NCBI GenBank assembly: GCA_030248215.1
Contig: JASANG010000725.1
Coordinates: forward strand, 1-64,000
Source: Enoplolaimus lenunculus
Taxonomy: Eukaryota; Nematoda; Enoplea; Enoplida; Thoracostomopsidae
DNA length: 64,000 nt
Reading direction: 5' to 3'
Under the pieces are notes generated by a model, which was given only the letters and a program-made list of their open reading frames with translations, did no database searches and was not told the origin of the DNA. Position numbers and translations under genes: made by a program. Below, in pieces: positions 1-13,100 of this stretch. Every line of letters begins with the position of its first letter. Positions within the stretch are counted from its first letter, which is position 1.

Positions 1-38
1 TTGACGCTACACTATTAAAGACTGATTATTTGACGTAC

Positions 39-2454
39 TCTGTTATTTGTTGCGTAATCGCGCTCTCTATTGCATTGCGCATAGAAGTAGTGAAATACAA
101 AACCAATAGGTATGGTCTACAACCCAGAAATTCTATCCTAATGGTGTTGCGCAATCGTGTTCCGTAAAATTCTTCGAATTTTGCAAGCGCGTTTATCAAC
201 GCATATCTTCCCTTCCGGTCCGGAAAATGTAATTTCAATGTATCCGTCGGTTCGTAGCCAGGAAGCAAATACTTTGCATGGACCGCATAAATCCCCGTTT
301 CTTCACAGTAATCACCGAAATCGGCTTCTTCAAATCGTCTAATCAATGATTCTTTTGTAAACTTGCCAGTCCAAAAGCTGCTATTGGCAACATCAATCTG
401 CAAGGTAGTTTCACATAAAGTTTTACACACAACTATTAAGTTAAGAGGTGCCGCTAAAATTGAGGCAAATTCGTTCGGAGGAGCGACTTGAACGCAGTTT
501 GTCATAATGTCTTTTTCGCGTATGCCATAATTTGATTACATTTTAATGTGTCAAACAATATATTAAACGTGATAAAAATTGATCTGGACTTTTAGATGAA
601 ATTATAAACTTACAAATTTTTGTGTATCAACGTTTTTTCGCGTGATTTTATTCTTGGTTAAAATGCAAATATGCTTGCTTGTGCCTTTTGTCACAATTTG
701 ATCACGCTGTTGAGATTGGCAAAATGTCCGGACGATACGTAGTCAAGCACGGTTGACCAGCAGACGGGGTAGTGTCCAAGGTAGTTGTCAAACACTGCAA
801 TTTACCAGAATTATATTGCTACTTCTACTATATTCAGCGAATGCGCTGAACTAAACCGTTTCAAAACACTGTGTTGTTTGTTAATTGAAAGAGCTGCTAT
901 GTTACCAACTTCCAACAGTTTCTGAGTTGTTTTAACCTGGCAGTCTGAGAATGCGGGTTTCTGACCGCAATGGTTCTTTTCGGCTTAATCCCAGATGTCC
1001 AAGAGTAATTACTACTGCTTGATGGCTTAGTTGAGCGTAATCTAATGACTGATCCGATTCTGTTTTCACGGCTACGAAGTTGTTGCAAATTTTGCTTTTG
1101 AACGATTCCACTAACAAAATCTTCACATTAACTTAACGGATTATGCAATATACCCAAAATAAAATGTACACAATTGTATTATAATTTCTGTCAAAATACA
1201 TTAATAGTGACCATTCACATTTCAAAAATCTTAAGTTTGCTACCATTGTAAAATGTCCAATGAAAATGTACATATGCACACTACGAAAACTCACAACATG
1301 TGAGCCATACTGAAGATGCTAACCAAGGTACATGCAAGTATTGCTAAATAAAAGAGTCTTTGCCGTTCTCCCTCCGCAGTCCGCGTGGCTCAAAAATGGT
1401 TCGATTTTGAAAGTGTTGCATATTTGAGTTTCTCATCACGTTTTCGGTTATTTGACGCCTAAATCTAAATTTTTGAAAAATTCGATTTTTAAGGTCCCTT
1501 TTTACAGGGTTAACCCTTTTATGGGCAGTTACACGGAACACCCGCTATTGTAATATGGACAAAACCGTTCCCCGGTCTCGAGTTATAAACATTAAACCCC
1601 AGCAGTCCCAAAAAAATTTTGGCAAAAATTTCAAATTATATGTCATTCAACGTAGCTTGCGGGGCTGATTTTGAATGAATTTTTAGGTTTGCCCGCAATC
1701 AGACGATTTAAACGAGTTTATAGTCAAATAACTGATTTGGCGCGCTGTCTGTTATTTGGGACGGCGCCAAATCATTTGACAATAATTCGTAGCGCAATCG
1801 TCTAATTAAGGAAGGCCTTAGGACCTTAAAAAGTCGAATTTTTCAAAAATTCAAATTAAACGCGAAATGAATTATAGGGGAGCTCATCAGAAGCTCAAAT
1901 ATGCAAAAGTTTTTAAAACCAAACAATTTTTGGGCAAACTCGAACTGGGGGACAAACGGAAAAGACCCAAATACAGCAGCCGGAGACGAACAAAATCTGC
2001 CTGAACGAGAGTTAAAACAAGAAGTCAAACGAAATTAGGTAACAAAAATTTAAAGCTCCCAAAATTGTATGTTGCAAACAACTCAGTAAAAACACTTTAA
2101 AATTACAAAAAATTCATTATAAAACTTGGCGAAACCTCAGGCTAACTCCAGTTATATCCTGTGTACTGTCGCAACAAAAAGCACCCCCCCTTAACGCCGC
2201 CGATGGGTTGACTCACGGGGATAGGGCCATGTGTACTAAGTTTAGCGAGCCGAAAGGTCAACCCTTTAGTTAAGTTTTGCCCGCTTTAAATAGTTTGTTG
2301 AACTTTGACACGGAAAATATATAATACATTTTTAGATACGACATCTACTTGTGGTGTTTGCCATACCTCGATGTTGAGAACAATTAAAGTTGTTGTTCTC
2401 ATCGCTACAAGTTGGTTGGCCAGATTGCGCTGTTTTAGCAAGACATTCACTCAT
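39..2454 (-). pseudogene. Gene B, left-arm 5' part, damaged
   Basis: Exon 1 (2367-2454) matches the right copy and keeps its ATG and donor. Exon 3 (39-397, frame open to 26) is intact with its acceptor TTGCAG. Exon 2 (about 619-1146) is degraded: the acceptor reads ATTGCAT where the right copy has ATTGCAG, and the 175-codon frame of the right copy is cut into pieces of at most about 64 codons. Later exons, if present, lie beyond the window edge. So this copy cannot make the right-hand protein although its ends look sound. Confidence 0.7.
1354..1968. mobile_element. Non-autonomous TIR element in left gene B intron 1
   Basis: Mirror copy of the element at 19,308-19,918, with the same ends (GTCTTTKCCGTTCTCCC and ACGGAAAAGACCC) and a 140-base diverged terminal inverted repeat. 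Being in both arms at the same place, it was inserted before the arms were duplicated. The two copies differ from each other more than the neighbouring gene A exons do. Confidence 0.75.
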
Positions 2455-2528
2455 CACTGAAAAAAATTACGTTTCTAGACAACAAAGGCACAAAATGGGT
2501 TAACACTGTTTTCTAACTAAAAATAAGG

Positions 2529-2536
2529 CTTATATA
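2529..2536 (-). promoter_or_regulatory. TATA box of the left gene B copy
   Basis: The mirror of 18,740-18,747, unchanged (CTTATATA on the plus strand). It stands 75 bases from the ATG of the left gene B exon 1 at 2,454. Confidence 0.55.
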
Positions 2537-3511
2537 CTGTTCAGAAAATCACAAGTCAGGGTTTCAAGCACTGGGAAACTTTACGCCCTACAAGTTTTTA
2601 ACGCCAAATAACTGCCGTTACCATATCAGCTGATATCACATCAGAAAACCTCGAATTGTTATATTGCACTTTATCATGCTACACTTTGTCATCTATAAGA
2701 AAAAAACTGGCAGCCCAATATTAGTATAGTTGAGAAATACAGAACTATATGTACGAAGTTTACTGGACGTAATATAGAGAAATGAAAACAATACAAACTA
2801 GTCAGTTAATACTTTATAACCTCACAATGCAACTGTAATGATCGAATACAACAATTTGTCAATCAAAAAAATCGTTGCAGAAATATCGCAAGGAATACAA
2901 ACTTGACTGACAAGTTTCTTAAATAGAAATGTGTTTTATCATAAATTCTTTTGGATGAAGGATATAGAGTCGTGAACTTTAAGCCAACTTTCTGCAGCAT
3001 TTGGTTTTTAGCTGTTCAAGCAGATGAAAAAAGAACTTTCGAGTCAACTACAAGCGAACAATTCATAAAACTATATGCAATACAATTCTACACACATGAA
3101 GTCAAGTAAATGGTTCTATGTCAAAACAAAAGAACAGAGGCACGTGCCCATACCGAAATACAAGTCACTCTAAAACGAAATACAATAACAAATAAAACCG
3201 TCGTACACGCCCTGCTCCTCTGCTCTATGCCGTATTAAAAATGCAGAGTATAGGTTATTCGTATTAATTTAATTTTGTTAGTTCGTTTCAGCCTTTATGT
3301 CAGGACAAAATTCTGATACGTATTTCTGCATTCGAGTAAAGATTACTTGAGTGTACAAAACCGCCGCATAGCTCACTGCACAAGTTGCTCAATTTGAAAA
3401 CCTATGGAAAACGTGCGAATGGTACTACACAGACATGAGAATACAAGCATCGGTTTCAGTAGTTGGAACCTTCAGTTACAGAAATGATTGCAAAACACAT
3501 AGTACAGTATA

Positions 3512-4171
3512 TTACGAGTTTTCTAACCAGGGCAATATTTGACAGGTTACAATATTTGTGTCGCCGTAATCAAATAGCAATTCTTCGTCATTGTTTATGC
3601 AAGTGATTGCTTTTATAATAATAAAAGACTCAGACGCAACTGTAGCAAGTACCGCCTTACAATTGGGCCGTATTCGGCTGTGATTAATAAGCCGACCAAG
3701 TCGGTGGTAACCATTATAATCTAGTTCGTCTGTTGCATCTACACACATAACGTCTCCAATTTTTGGCAAAAAATAGAACAAAAAACACCCCTTATTAATT
3801 CTTTCGTATTCTAGCTCACGTCGCTGCGCTACACCAAACGGTATCACGTTCCCAACAAACGCAATAACGGCTTCGCCGGTTTCTATAAAACTAGACGTGT
3901 AAACACCTCTTCCTTTTTCAGTACGCGTGTCTGCAACATACAGAGATGTGCGATCAGCCGCCACCAAATCGAGGACCTCATGAGCACTTAGTTCGTTGTC
4001 ATAATCCGTTAGAACCATAAAAGACCTCGGTGATTTGCTTTGCAGTTGCATTGCATCCGTTGTACTGTTCACATACGTACACGTAGCACCATCATTTCCT
4101 TTAACAGTACACAAACCATTAAAAGCAGGACATGAATATTCACAATGTCTTGTGTATGTATTTTCTGACAT
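3512..4171 (-). CDS. SET-domain exon, SET8/KMT5A type (left copy)
   Basis: A 219-codon frame that differs from the right copy at three residues: Gly for Ala at 113, Phe for Tyr at 132 and His for Arg at 156. Position 132 lies in the aromatic GCFL-Y-YF segment, where human KMT5A has Tyr, so the right copy keeps the family residue and the left does not. All other motifs (KGRGV, NHS, DYGD, PWL) are the same. The change at 132 could alter activity or product specificity; I cannot tell which. Confidence 0.87.
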   Translation of the reverse strand: MSENTYTRHCEYSCPAFNGLCTVKGNDGATCTYVNSTTDAMQLQSKSPRSFMVLTDYDNELSAHEVLDLVAADRTSLYVADTRTEKGRGVYTSSFIETGEAVIAFVGNVIPFGVAQRRELEYERINKGCFLFYFLPKIGDVMCVDATDELDYNGYHRLGRLINHSRIRPNCKAVLATVASESFIIIKAITCINNDEELLFDYGDTNIVTCQILPWLENS

Positions 4172-7100
4172 GGTAGCATGTTGCGTTAAAATCTCGTATC
4201 AGAAATGCAAACAACACAAAACAACATATTAATTCATATACAAAACATTGTGATAGAAATGTCGTCCGAAATAGTTCTGTAAGCTCAGAGCTCAATATAA
4301 TAACGAAACAATTTATAAAAACAGTTTATTAGGTAAACAGGTACTGCAAACAACAGAAAGATCAGCGGAAAGCTCACCCAAATCTGCATCCAGAAGTCTC
4401 GGCTGTACGTTTGCTCTCGGTTTTGTTGCTGATGTCGGAGTTTCCGGCTTCATCGGTTCCAGACGATTGCTGGGGGCTGTTAAATATAAGCTGCGAAATA
4501 GTAATTGTAAACGCATAAAACTATTCCGTGAAACAGAAATGTTTTACGTATATTAAAAAACTAAGACAAGATTTGAAACAAATGAGACCCAGTGAATACA
4601 AAATGAGAAGATACTGCATACCAAATCTGTCAAAATGTAAAAAAATCTTTTTAAACTCAAGAAAATTTGTTGCTGTATCACAAACACAAAATAGACACTG
4701 ATGAATATATGAAAACTCAAATACTACTTACTTCTTTGTAGAGATTTGCGAATACCTGTACTCCCATCGCTGTTTAAATATTCGCTGTTCAGGATTTTCA
4801 TCTCATTGTGGGAAGATTTTGAGCCTCCCCCTTTCAACAGAGCCTTGTTTTTGCTCTTTCCATTATCGATTTCGTAATCTGTCAAGAAGTTATCTAAGCT
4901 ATGGTCCGAAAAACCGTCTGACCCCACATTTCCAACATTGCCCAACAATCCAAACGACACGTTTGATACACTCGCTGAATCTAAACCACATAAGCTGCTT
5001 TCTTCTGAATGAGGGAGCGTTCCAGATAGTTCGGATGAAGCACTATCACCATTCAAATCACGCCGAATCGTACTAATAGTATCCAACGAATTATCGCACA
5101 ACACTGTGTTTTGAATTGCAGAAACTATTGTGCCCTCGTTAAATCGTTTTAGTCCACTTATGCCGTGGGTTTGTGAAAAGCGTCCTAAACAAGTCATATT
5201 TTATACATAAAAACACAACTTTTCTTACTGCGAAACATATTGCTTGCGGTGGCCGTAGAGATGTAGGTACGGACGTCTGCTTGCATATCCGTTGTCCGGA
5301 TGTTCAATTGGAAGAAATGTAGGTTAAACAATCAGGAATTATTGTGTTAAAGTTTCAAAAAATCCGCTAGTGAGGCTCGCGAAAAACTTGAAACGGCTAT
5401 AAAACTTAAGTGCCTTTATAAAAATTTTAAGTTTTATGTGGGTTTTAGAAAGGGATGATTCTAATCGCTAGCTCCGGTATTGCCGTACACGTAAACTCTG
5501 ATGAAAACCTCGCAAACGAAGTGAACTAGACGTCTAGACGTAATTTCAGTATGCAGCAGTAGCAAAGTGTTTCTTAACTTAGAGGTTTGGAGTCTACACC
5601 TGAAACCCTTATTTTATATTTACACCAGAAATATGCTAACAAAAGTATGCATTGTACTTTTCAAACCAATGGGCTTTGTAACATTCATTTGAGCTGAGCA
5701 GACTTGTGGGGGACTTTCGCAGACAAATTCGCCGGGTTCATTAAGATCGAAAAAAGATGGAGAGCGAATAATGTTTGATTCTCGAGAAGTTGTAAAGGCA
5801 TTATTCAGTTGCGATAAAGCTCCAGTTTGACGACCTAAAATATTGATTAAATCAAAAGTTGGAAATTACTCTAGACAATCAGATTCAAAATTACATCATG
5901 ACTCGGTCATGAGTGCGCAAGAGTGTGCAATTTTACACCTTTGCTTACACATCTTTAAACCCATTGGCAACCTCTGCAAATAATATTTCCACGAAAGTAT
6001 TTTTTAAATTGAACCATACTAAAAACGGACGTGCTCAAGCTTGATAAGATTTAACTAACTATTCACTGTTCCCTTACTTGGTCGAGGAACCGTAAGTGAC
6101 CTTTTAGCAGAACATCTTGCTGAAACTGGTGTACAACCTATAATGCAAAGCAAGCTTTAAAGTCCCGCACCAAAAATGCGAAAGACCATTGCTTCATATC
6201 TGGTATCAAAGATAAACAAAAGTTTTTAGATCTTTTCAATGTGGAGGTTCACAGTGATGTTTTACGGTTATAATGGGAACCAAAATTATACAGAACAATT
6301 TGTCCTCATGCAGCTGTTTCGTTAATATTTTATAAAAATATCACTTTTTATTATCTTAACATATGTGTAAACGTACAAACTACGTTGTTTTCAAATATCG
6401 GAGTCTCCATTGATAACATACGATTTGTAATGCACTGACAGGCACGTTGACTTAACTCAAATCCAGTCTTGCCATTTGTCGGAGTGTTTCCTAAAATATT
6501 GTCAAAGAGTTTATAAATGGAAGAGTGTGACACTTGTACTTCTTAACAGTTAATCCTATGGGGTATCACACGAAGTTTTTATGGCGCACCTCCCACTTAC
6601 AAATAGGGGGTTGTCAGAGACACATTTTACTACAAGACATACACTGAGGTGCACGACGTGCACTACTAACTGATTAAAGGCACTGCGGAACATTTACCAC
6701 AATACCTCTCACTTCAGACGGGGTGCACATAATAATAATTAGTGCCACACTATCGCATTTCATACACTTTCAAAATACTAATTACAACACAAACAGCGGC
6801 AGTGAACGTGTTATAAAACAATGGAATACTTAGGGCGATTTACTGGTTCATACTATAAACATACCCTGCTTTTTGCACCTGTCTTTTTTTGACTCATTAT
6901 TGCTAATCAAAATATGACCCAGCAATACCAGCGGTCGACAAACTGAAATATTTCAATATTTATACTTTAACACCTACTGCAGAAACTAATAAACGCAATT
7001 TCAACCATGCTATCAAATAATACCGAACCTAACACTCAGTTTGCACAGGATCCGTTAACGACTTCAGTAGCATTTCCAATATCACAAGCTGTAGTCCAGG

Positions 7101-8645
7101 TTCAGAAAATAGTTGAAGTGTTTCTTCACAAACTACACACCTAAACGCTCTTGTAAACAGGTGTATCAAATAGATTCTATAATAGCACAGCTGTAAAATG
7201 CAGGATGTTGATATTTTTACTTCAAGCGTAAACTGATCGTCTTTAAACTACTGGTCAAAAGAAACAAAACACAGTTTGTCAGTAAATACATCAAAATGAC
7301 ATCAAAATGCTTCATAGCATAACTAAAATACTTAAACACAGCTTTTTGAATACTGGAACACAAACGTTCTTCTATCGTAACACTTGTTTGATGTAGATAA
7401 TAGAACACATACTTATTCCATTTGAAGCAACCCCAAAGCTAAATACGCCAGTCTAGTTGTTTAATTTAGATCAGACTTGAAACCAACGTAAATTCATAAA
7501 AATGCAACTGTTGCACTAAATATCAAAATGCCTAATAAAGCGCAATATAGTACAGATTATTTAAAACTCAAACACTTGAAAGAATAAAACATATGTTTAA
7601 AGGAATGCGTCGAAATTTGACTACATGTCCAGCATCCAAAATTTTAGGTAAGCTAATTTTATTAATTCAAATTTAACTACAAATAGGTTGTAGTGCACGA
7701 ACGCAACAAAACGTCATGCCGTATTAAAGAGTCTGCAACTGAAACTCCCGACATAGTTTGCATAGTATTAATTTAACAGCCACGGATTACTTATCAACAC
7801 ACTACTTCTATGCTCCCGATAATCATATAAAAGCTCTTCTCCAGCTTTTAATAACTGTTTATCCGGGTTTAGAAAACTATGTGCTTTATAACTGTTTATC
7901 CGGGTTTAAAATAGTTCATTAAAATTTCACTTCATCGGCTTCCGGATATGTTAATGGTGCGCTAGCATTCGTTGTGATAATTCTTATAGGTTTGGGTGAT
8001 GTCTAACCAACTCACATAGCCAACGAGCAGAAGTAGATAACAAAACAAAGAATAATGCGTAAGCTAGCACAACTTTGAAATGTTTAGTTTAAAAGTAAAA
8101 ATATGTGCAGTCAAAAAGTGTTCTAAACACTATTGCAAGAAAAACAGTGAAAACAGTATATGTTTCTTTTTCGGCAGTTCAGGGCAAAATGTAATCCACT
8201 CACTTCCTGTCTTTTTTTTGATTAGTACCCTCCTTAGTATTGAAGACCGTTGTTGAATCGTTCAATCCAATTCCAAGTCCAACTAAAATCAGAATATGAT
8301 AAAGAAGTTTTGATAGTGTTCGAATGCTGTCACTCCAAAGAACTCTTTACATTTTAACATTCTACAAGTATAAATGCTGAAGTTTATTTATGAACGCAAT
8401 CGGTGCTGATTTTTTATTGTTTTCCGCCAGTATTTTCAATCATCATATAGTGAAACTGTATCAATTTTTTTAAATTACGATAAGATACATCAGCTGTACA
8501 CAGGATATGCCAGTATTAATACGTTTAATGTAAATAATTTCAATTTTACACAAGTCAATATCGTCATCAAACAACGAGAAACTGGATCCGTCGTGCTCTG
8601 ATTCGGACATTTGGCAGCTATTTGAAAAAAACAATCTGAAACTGG
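3512..8645 (-). CDS. Gene A, left-arm copy, without first exon
   Basis: Mirror of gene A exons 2-9: 8550-8645, 8204-8282, 6865-6902, 6377-6490, 5658-5834, 4732-5184, 4378-4476 and 3512-4164. Splice signals and frames are kept; one donor differs in sequence (GTACAA for GTATAA after the exon ending at 5,658) but stays usable. The exon at 4732-5184 translates identically in both arms. No first exon or TATATAAG box is found at the mirror position in the spacer, so this copy probably lacks its own promoter and start, unless it uses the internal ATG in its first listed exon (8,608-8,610). It is best read as a 5'-truncated copy with a preserved body. Confidence 0.75.
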
Positions 8646-9683
8646 CTGCAATAACATTAAGCAAGTATAGTAACGTTATACAGCACCGCGCTATGCACCT
8701 ACACATACTCTGCAACTATGGTTCAACTTCACAGTCATGGCTTCATTGCATGTCTATTTGATGAATTGCACCTAAAAATTGCTGAAACCAGCTGCGGCTT
8801 GTATAATACTGACAGGAGTATTTTCGCTCACATACCATGCTGGGGCATACAGAGTCGGAAAGGTTAAACCAACGGGTAGTTTATTCTGATGTTGCAAAAA
8901 TCGCAAGATGAAACATAGGTTTCTTACCTTAAAATGTGGTTATTGCAAAATTTGTAATAAATTTTCATAAATACTTCATAGAAACGAATTGCGGCTATTT
9001 TAATTTTCAGATGGCTGCTGAAACGGAATAACTGCAGCGCTATGCCATAAAACTATGTGGGTTATGGAATCAAAGTAAAATATATTAAAAGTAACCACAT
9101 ATCTGCTCATCATTGGCATTCAGAAAAACTCGGAACGAATAATAAATATTCAAATTGCATTAATAGCTGTGACGCGCGAGACGTTAACGAAACATTCCAC
9201 CCAACATTAGAAATCGATTAACGCGTTCAATAGAAGCTACAAGATTAATTAGCTCATTACAACAAAGTGCACTACATAATGCACGGCTACTTCTCTGGCT
9301 TGATGAATTATCTTACCTTAAAGAACTAATTTTTTAACACAACTCAAATGACTAATTGTGAAACACACTAAAGGCTTGATAAAAATTTAGCTAAATTTTC
9401 TCCATTGAAAAGTTCAAATTGAACTATCTCCTGTTGAATGCATTATATCATTCATTATCTATTATCCTGAAAGGGAAATGTTAAAGAAAAAAACTTAATC
9501 AAACGAATTTAACACAAATATGTAATTTTTTCGCTTTAGTCAAATCTAACGCTCGTATTTTATTTTCTTATATCTTATACTCCTCTCTTACTCATCCTAA
9601 AAAAATTTTTAGGCCGCAACGGCCAGCCACCTAAGATAATTATTCTTGTTTCAATAGGATATTAAAAAATGTTTAGTACATTA

Positions 9684-9738
9684 TAAAAAAAAAAAAAAGA
9701 AAAAAAAAAAAAAAAAAAAAAAAGAGTAAAAAAAAAAG
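9684..9738. repeat. A-rich tract at the inner edge of the left arm
   Basis: An almost pure run of A with a few G and T interruptions. The matching place in the right arm (about 11,470) has no such tract, so it arose or expanded on one side only. It could be a slippage product or a poly(A) remnant of an insertion; I see no retroelement body beside it. Confidence 0.8.
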
Positions 9739-10081
9739 CGGTATTGCTTTAAAGTCTATCTCTAACCGTTGTTACAAAGTGAAAGTACAGGAGTTTGTAA
9801 CTACCATTTTATAGAAATTATTTAAAGGCTTGTAGGATTTTTTTATTGTTTTCACTACAATACTGTTTTAATTTATCTAATAATCTAAAAAAATTTGAAC
9901 CACACCACACAAAAAATACATACATTTTTTTCACACAAACACAAAACCACCCAACAATGCGGTAGTTTATTGTATTTGACGTACCGTTAAGGTTCAAATC
10001 TTGTTTCTAGACAAATTTATTGAACTAAATATGGCGTATTGAACGGTTCCAATTTCAAACTAGTTTGTTGTGTTTTGGTAC

Positions 10082-10089
10082 ATATATAA
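10082..10089 (+). promoter_or_regulatory. TATA box of gene A
   Basis: TATATAAG lies 43 bases upstream of the first ATG of gene A. The identical octamer stands before gene B, which supports a shared promoter design. There is no matching box on the minus strand for the left copy. Confidence 0.6.
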
Positions 10090-10131
10090 GTTTTGCTTGG
10101 TTCCGGTGTACAAATTTTGCTGCAAATTAAG

Positions 10132-13100
10132 ATGCATTTTTCAGTATCAGTAGATAATGTGGTGCGAGCTCCGATCTTTCAGCGCAGCTCAAAAAGTCTT
10201 TCTAATTTGGAACAATACGAAAGCGCTGTAAAAGTCAAGAAAGAAACACAAGATGATTTAGTCTGTATGTTCAGTCAAAATAATTTTGTATATTCATTAT
10301 AAGACAAAATGATTGTTTAGAGCGTAGCGTTAACCATTCAAAACAACTTAACATCAGTAAAATAAAAACTAAGTCACAACTTAAATTTTTCATTTGTTTT
10401 ATTTTTGTGTGGCCACTAAACTAAGGTTTATCATTGTCTACTTGACGTCAGAGTATTGCGATATTATGTATTAGATAAACAAAGCAATGCAAGTGAAATT
10501 TAGTGATGCCGATGCTACAAGCCGTTATATGACAGAATTGACGGTTAGTGTAGATTCTATTATAAATGTTGCAATACTAATGAACTTGTAACTCGACTAA
10601 CCGTTGTTTAGACATGAATGGTATATTCAGTTCTTAGGCACGTGCGTAAAACACAGGTAGTTGTTTTATTTGTTCCAGTGCGCGAGACTTTTTGCTCTTT
10701 GTTTGCATTTAAATTGCGCAATATTATGCATGCAAGGGCGATCTACAGTATTCATAACTTCAATCTGTCATTGTAATTAATACTGCTTGTGTAAATGAAC
10801 TACCGGGTGGGCAAATTTAAAAGTTCAACAACATATATAGAGAAGTGAGGTAACAATTTTACAGTAATCTCAATATTAGTTTAACTATAATTTGTTGCCA
10901 AAATCATTGTTGGCCAAGGCTAAAGTCAACAGTTAGCACTTTCCGAACCGTGCAAGGTCGATCTACAGTATTCAAGAATTTAATCTGTCGTTGTAGTTAA
11001 TACTGCTTGTGTAAATAAACTACCGGGTGGTCAAATTTAAAAGGTCAACGAGATATAGAGTAGCGAGGTAACGATTTTACAGTAATCTCAATATTAGTTT
11101 AGATATTTGTTGCCAAAATCATTGTTGCCCAAGAGTAATTCAACAGTTAGCCCTTCCGGAACCGCTTCGACAACAAGATTGTCTCTTTGGTAATGACAAT
11201 GAAAATCACGAAGGGCTAACAAACGTAAAGAATAACAAAACACAAATGGCTCAGGTTCCCTTCAAACGTGAGCAACTGTATTCTTGATAACATGTAGCAA
11301 ACAGTATTCTATTTGTAGTGCTTTATACAACCAATTGAAAATAAATGCTCTACAAGCCTTTGTAAATTAATTGTCTATAAAATGGTAGTTACCAAACTCC
11401 TAGTATTCTCAGCTTTGTAACAACGGTCTAGACTGATATTGGATTTAGAAGCAATACCGCTAAACTGTGACTAAACGTTGTCCTGTTCAAATCCTGCCGA
11501 TTTTATTATATGAAGTATTTCATACAAGCAATAGAGTTCATACTTCAGGTCGTGCGTCCCCTTCACGTTGCGGTCCTACCAACAAAAGGCGATTGATACA
11601 GCTGCAAGATTATTGGTCAGTATCTGTATTTCAGGGACATGCCAATCTTCCACAGACAAATAAAATTACGCAGTCGTTTAGATTTGACTAAAGCCGAACA
11701 AAACAGTGATTTGTTGACGTATTTGTGTATCTAAATGTTAACGTTTGGAATATTAAGTTGTTTTTCTTTTAACATTTTACCCTGTGTGACAAGGATATAT
11801 AGATAATGAATGAATATACATGCATTGCAACAGGAGATTCAAGTTACCAATTTGAACTTTTCAATGGAGAAAATTTAGCTAAATTTTTATCAAGCCTTTA
11901 GTGTGTTTCACAATTAGTCATTTGAGTTGTGTTAAAAAATTAGTTCTTAAGGTAAGATAATTCATCAAGCCAGAGAAGTAGCCGTGCATTATGTAGTGCA
12001 CTTTTGTTGTAATGAGCTAATTAATCTTGTAGCTTCTATTGAACGCGTAATCGATTTCTAATTGTTGGGTGGAATGATTTCGTTAACGTCTCGCGCGTTT
12101 CACAGCTATTAATGCAATTTGAATATTTATTATTCGTTTCCGAGTTTTTCTTGAATGCCAATGATTGAGCAGATATGTGGTTACTTTTAATATATTTTAC
12201 TTTGATTCCATAACCCACATAGTTTTATGGCATAGCGCTGCAGTTATTCCGTTTCAGCAGCCATCTGAAAATTAAAATAGCCGCAATTCGTTTCTATGAA
12301 GTATTTATGAAAATTTATTACAAATTTTGCAATAACCACATTTTAAGGTAAGAAACCTATGTTTCATCTTGCGATTTTTGCAACATCAGAATAAACTACC
12401 CGTTGGTTTAACCTTTCCGACTCTGTATGCCCCAGCATGGTATGTGAGCGAAAATACTCCTGTCAGTATTATACAAGCCGCAGCTGGTTTCAGCAATTTT
12501 TAGGTGCAATTCATCAAATAGACATGCAATGAAGCCATGACTGTGAAGTTGAACCATAGTTGCAGCAGTATGTGTAGGTGCATAGCGCGGTGCTGTATAA
12601 CGTTACTATACTTGCTTAATGTTATTGCAGCCAGTTTCAGATTGTTTTTTTCAAATAGCTGCCAAATGTCCGAATCAGAGCACGACGGATCCAGTTTCTC
12701 GTTGTTTGATGACGATATTGACTTGTGTAAAATTGAAATTATTTACATTAAACGTATTAATACTGGCATATCCTGTGTACAGCTGATGTATCTTATCGTA
12801 ATTTAAAAAAATTGATACAGTTTCACTATATGATGATTGAAAATACTGGCGGAAAACAATAAAAAATCAGCACCGATTGCGTTCATAAATAAACTTCAGC
12901 ATTTATACTTGTAGAATGTTAAAATGTAAAGAGTTCTTTGGAGTGACAGCATTCGAACACTATCAAAACTTCTTTATCATATTCTGATTTTAGTTGGACT
13001 TGGAATTGGATTGAACGATTCAACAACGGTCTTCAATACTAAGGAGGGTACTAATCAAAAAAAAGACAGGAAGTGAGTGGATTACATTTTGCCCTGAACT

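Larger units (their letters stand above)
1..9840 (-). repeat. Left arm of a large inverted repeat
   Basis: This stretch is the reverse complement of 11,345-21,270. Paired coordinates sum to 21,276 over most of the arm (to 21,270 near the outer end). Exons, introns and even an embedded MITE are shared, so the arm was copied as DNA and not through RNA. Similarity is very high between about 2,100 and 9,000, lower near the outer end, and patchy inside 9,480. The arm reaches the window edge, so its full length is unknown. Confidence 0.93.
9841..11344. other. Unpaired spacer at the palindrome centre
   Basis: About 1.5 kb between the arms has no inverted partner that I can see. It holds the only copy of the gene A promoter and first exon (10,082-10,264), a 220-bp tandem duplication, and just after that a perfect 11-bp inverted repeat (GTTAGCCCTTC near 11,144 and its complement near 11,209). 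The left copy of gene A therefore lacks a matching promoter and first exon. Confidence 0.7.
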
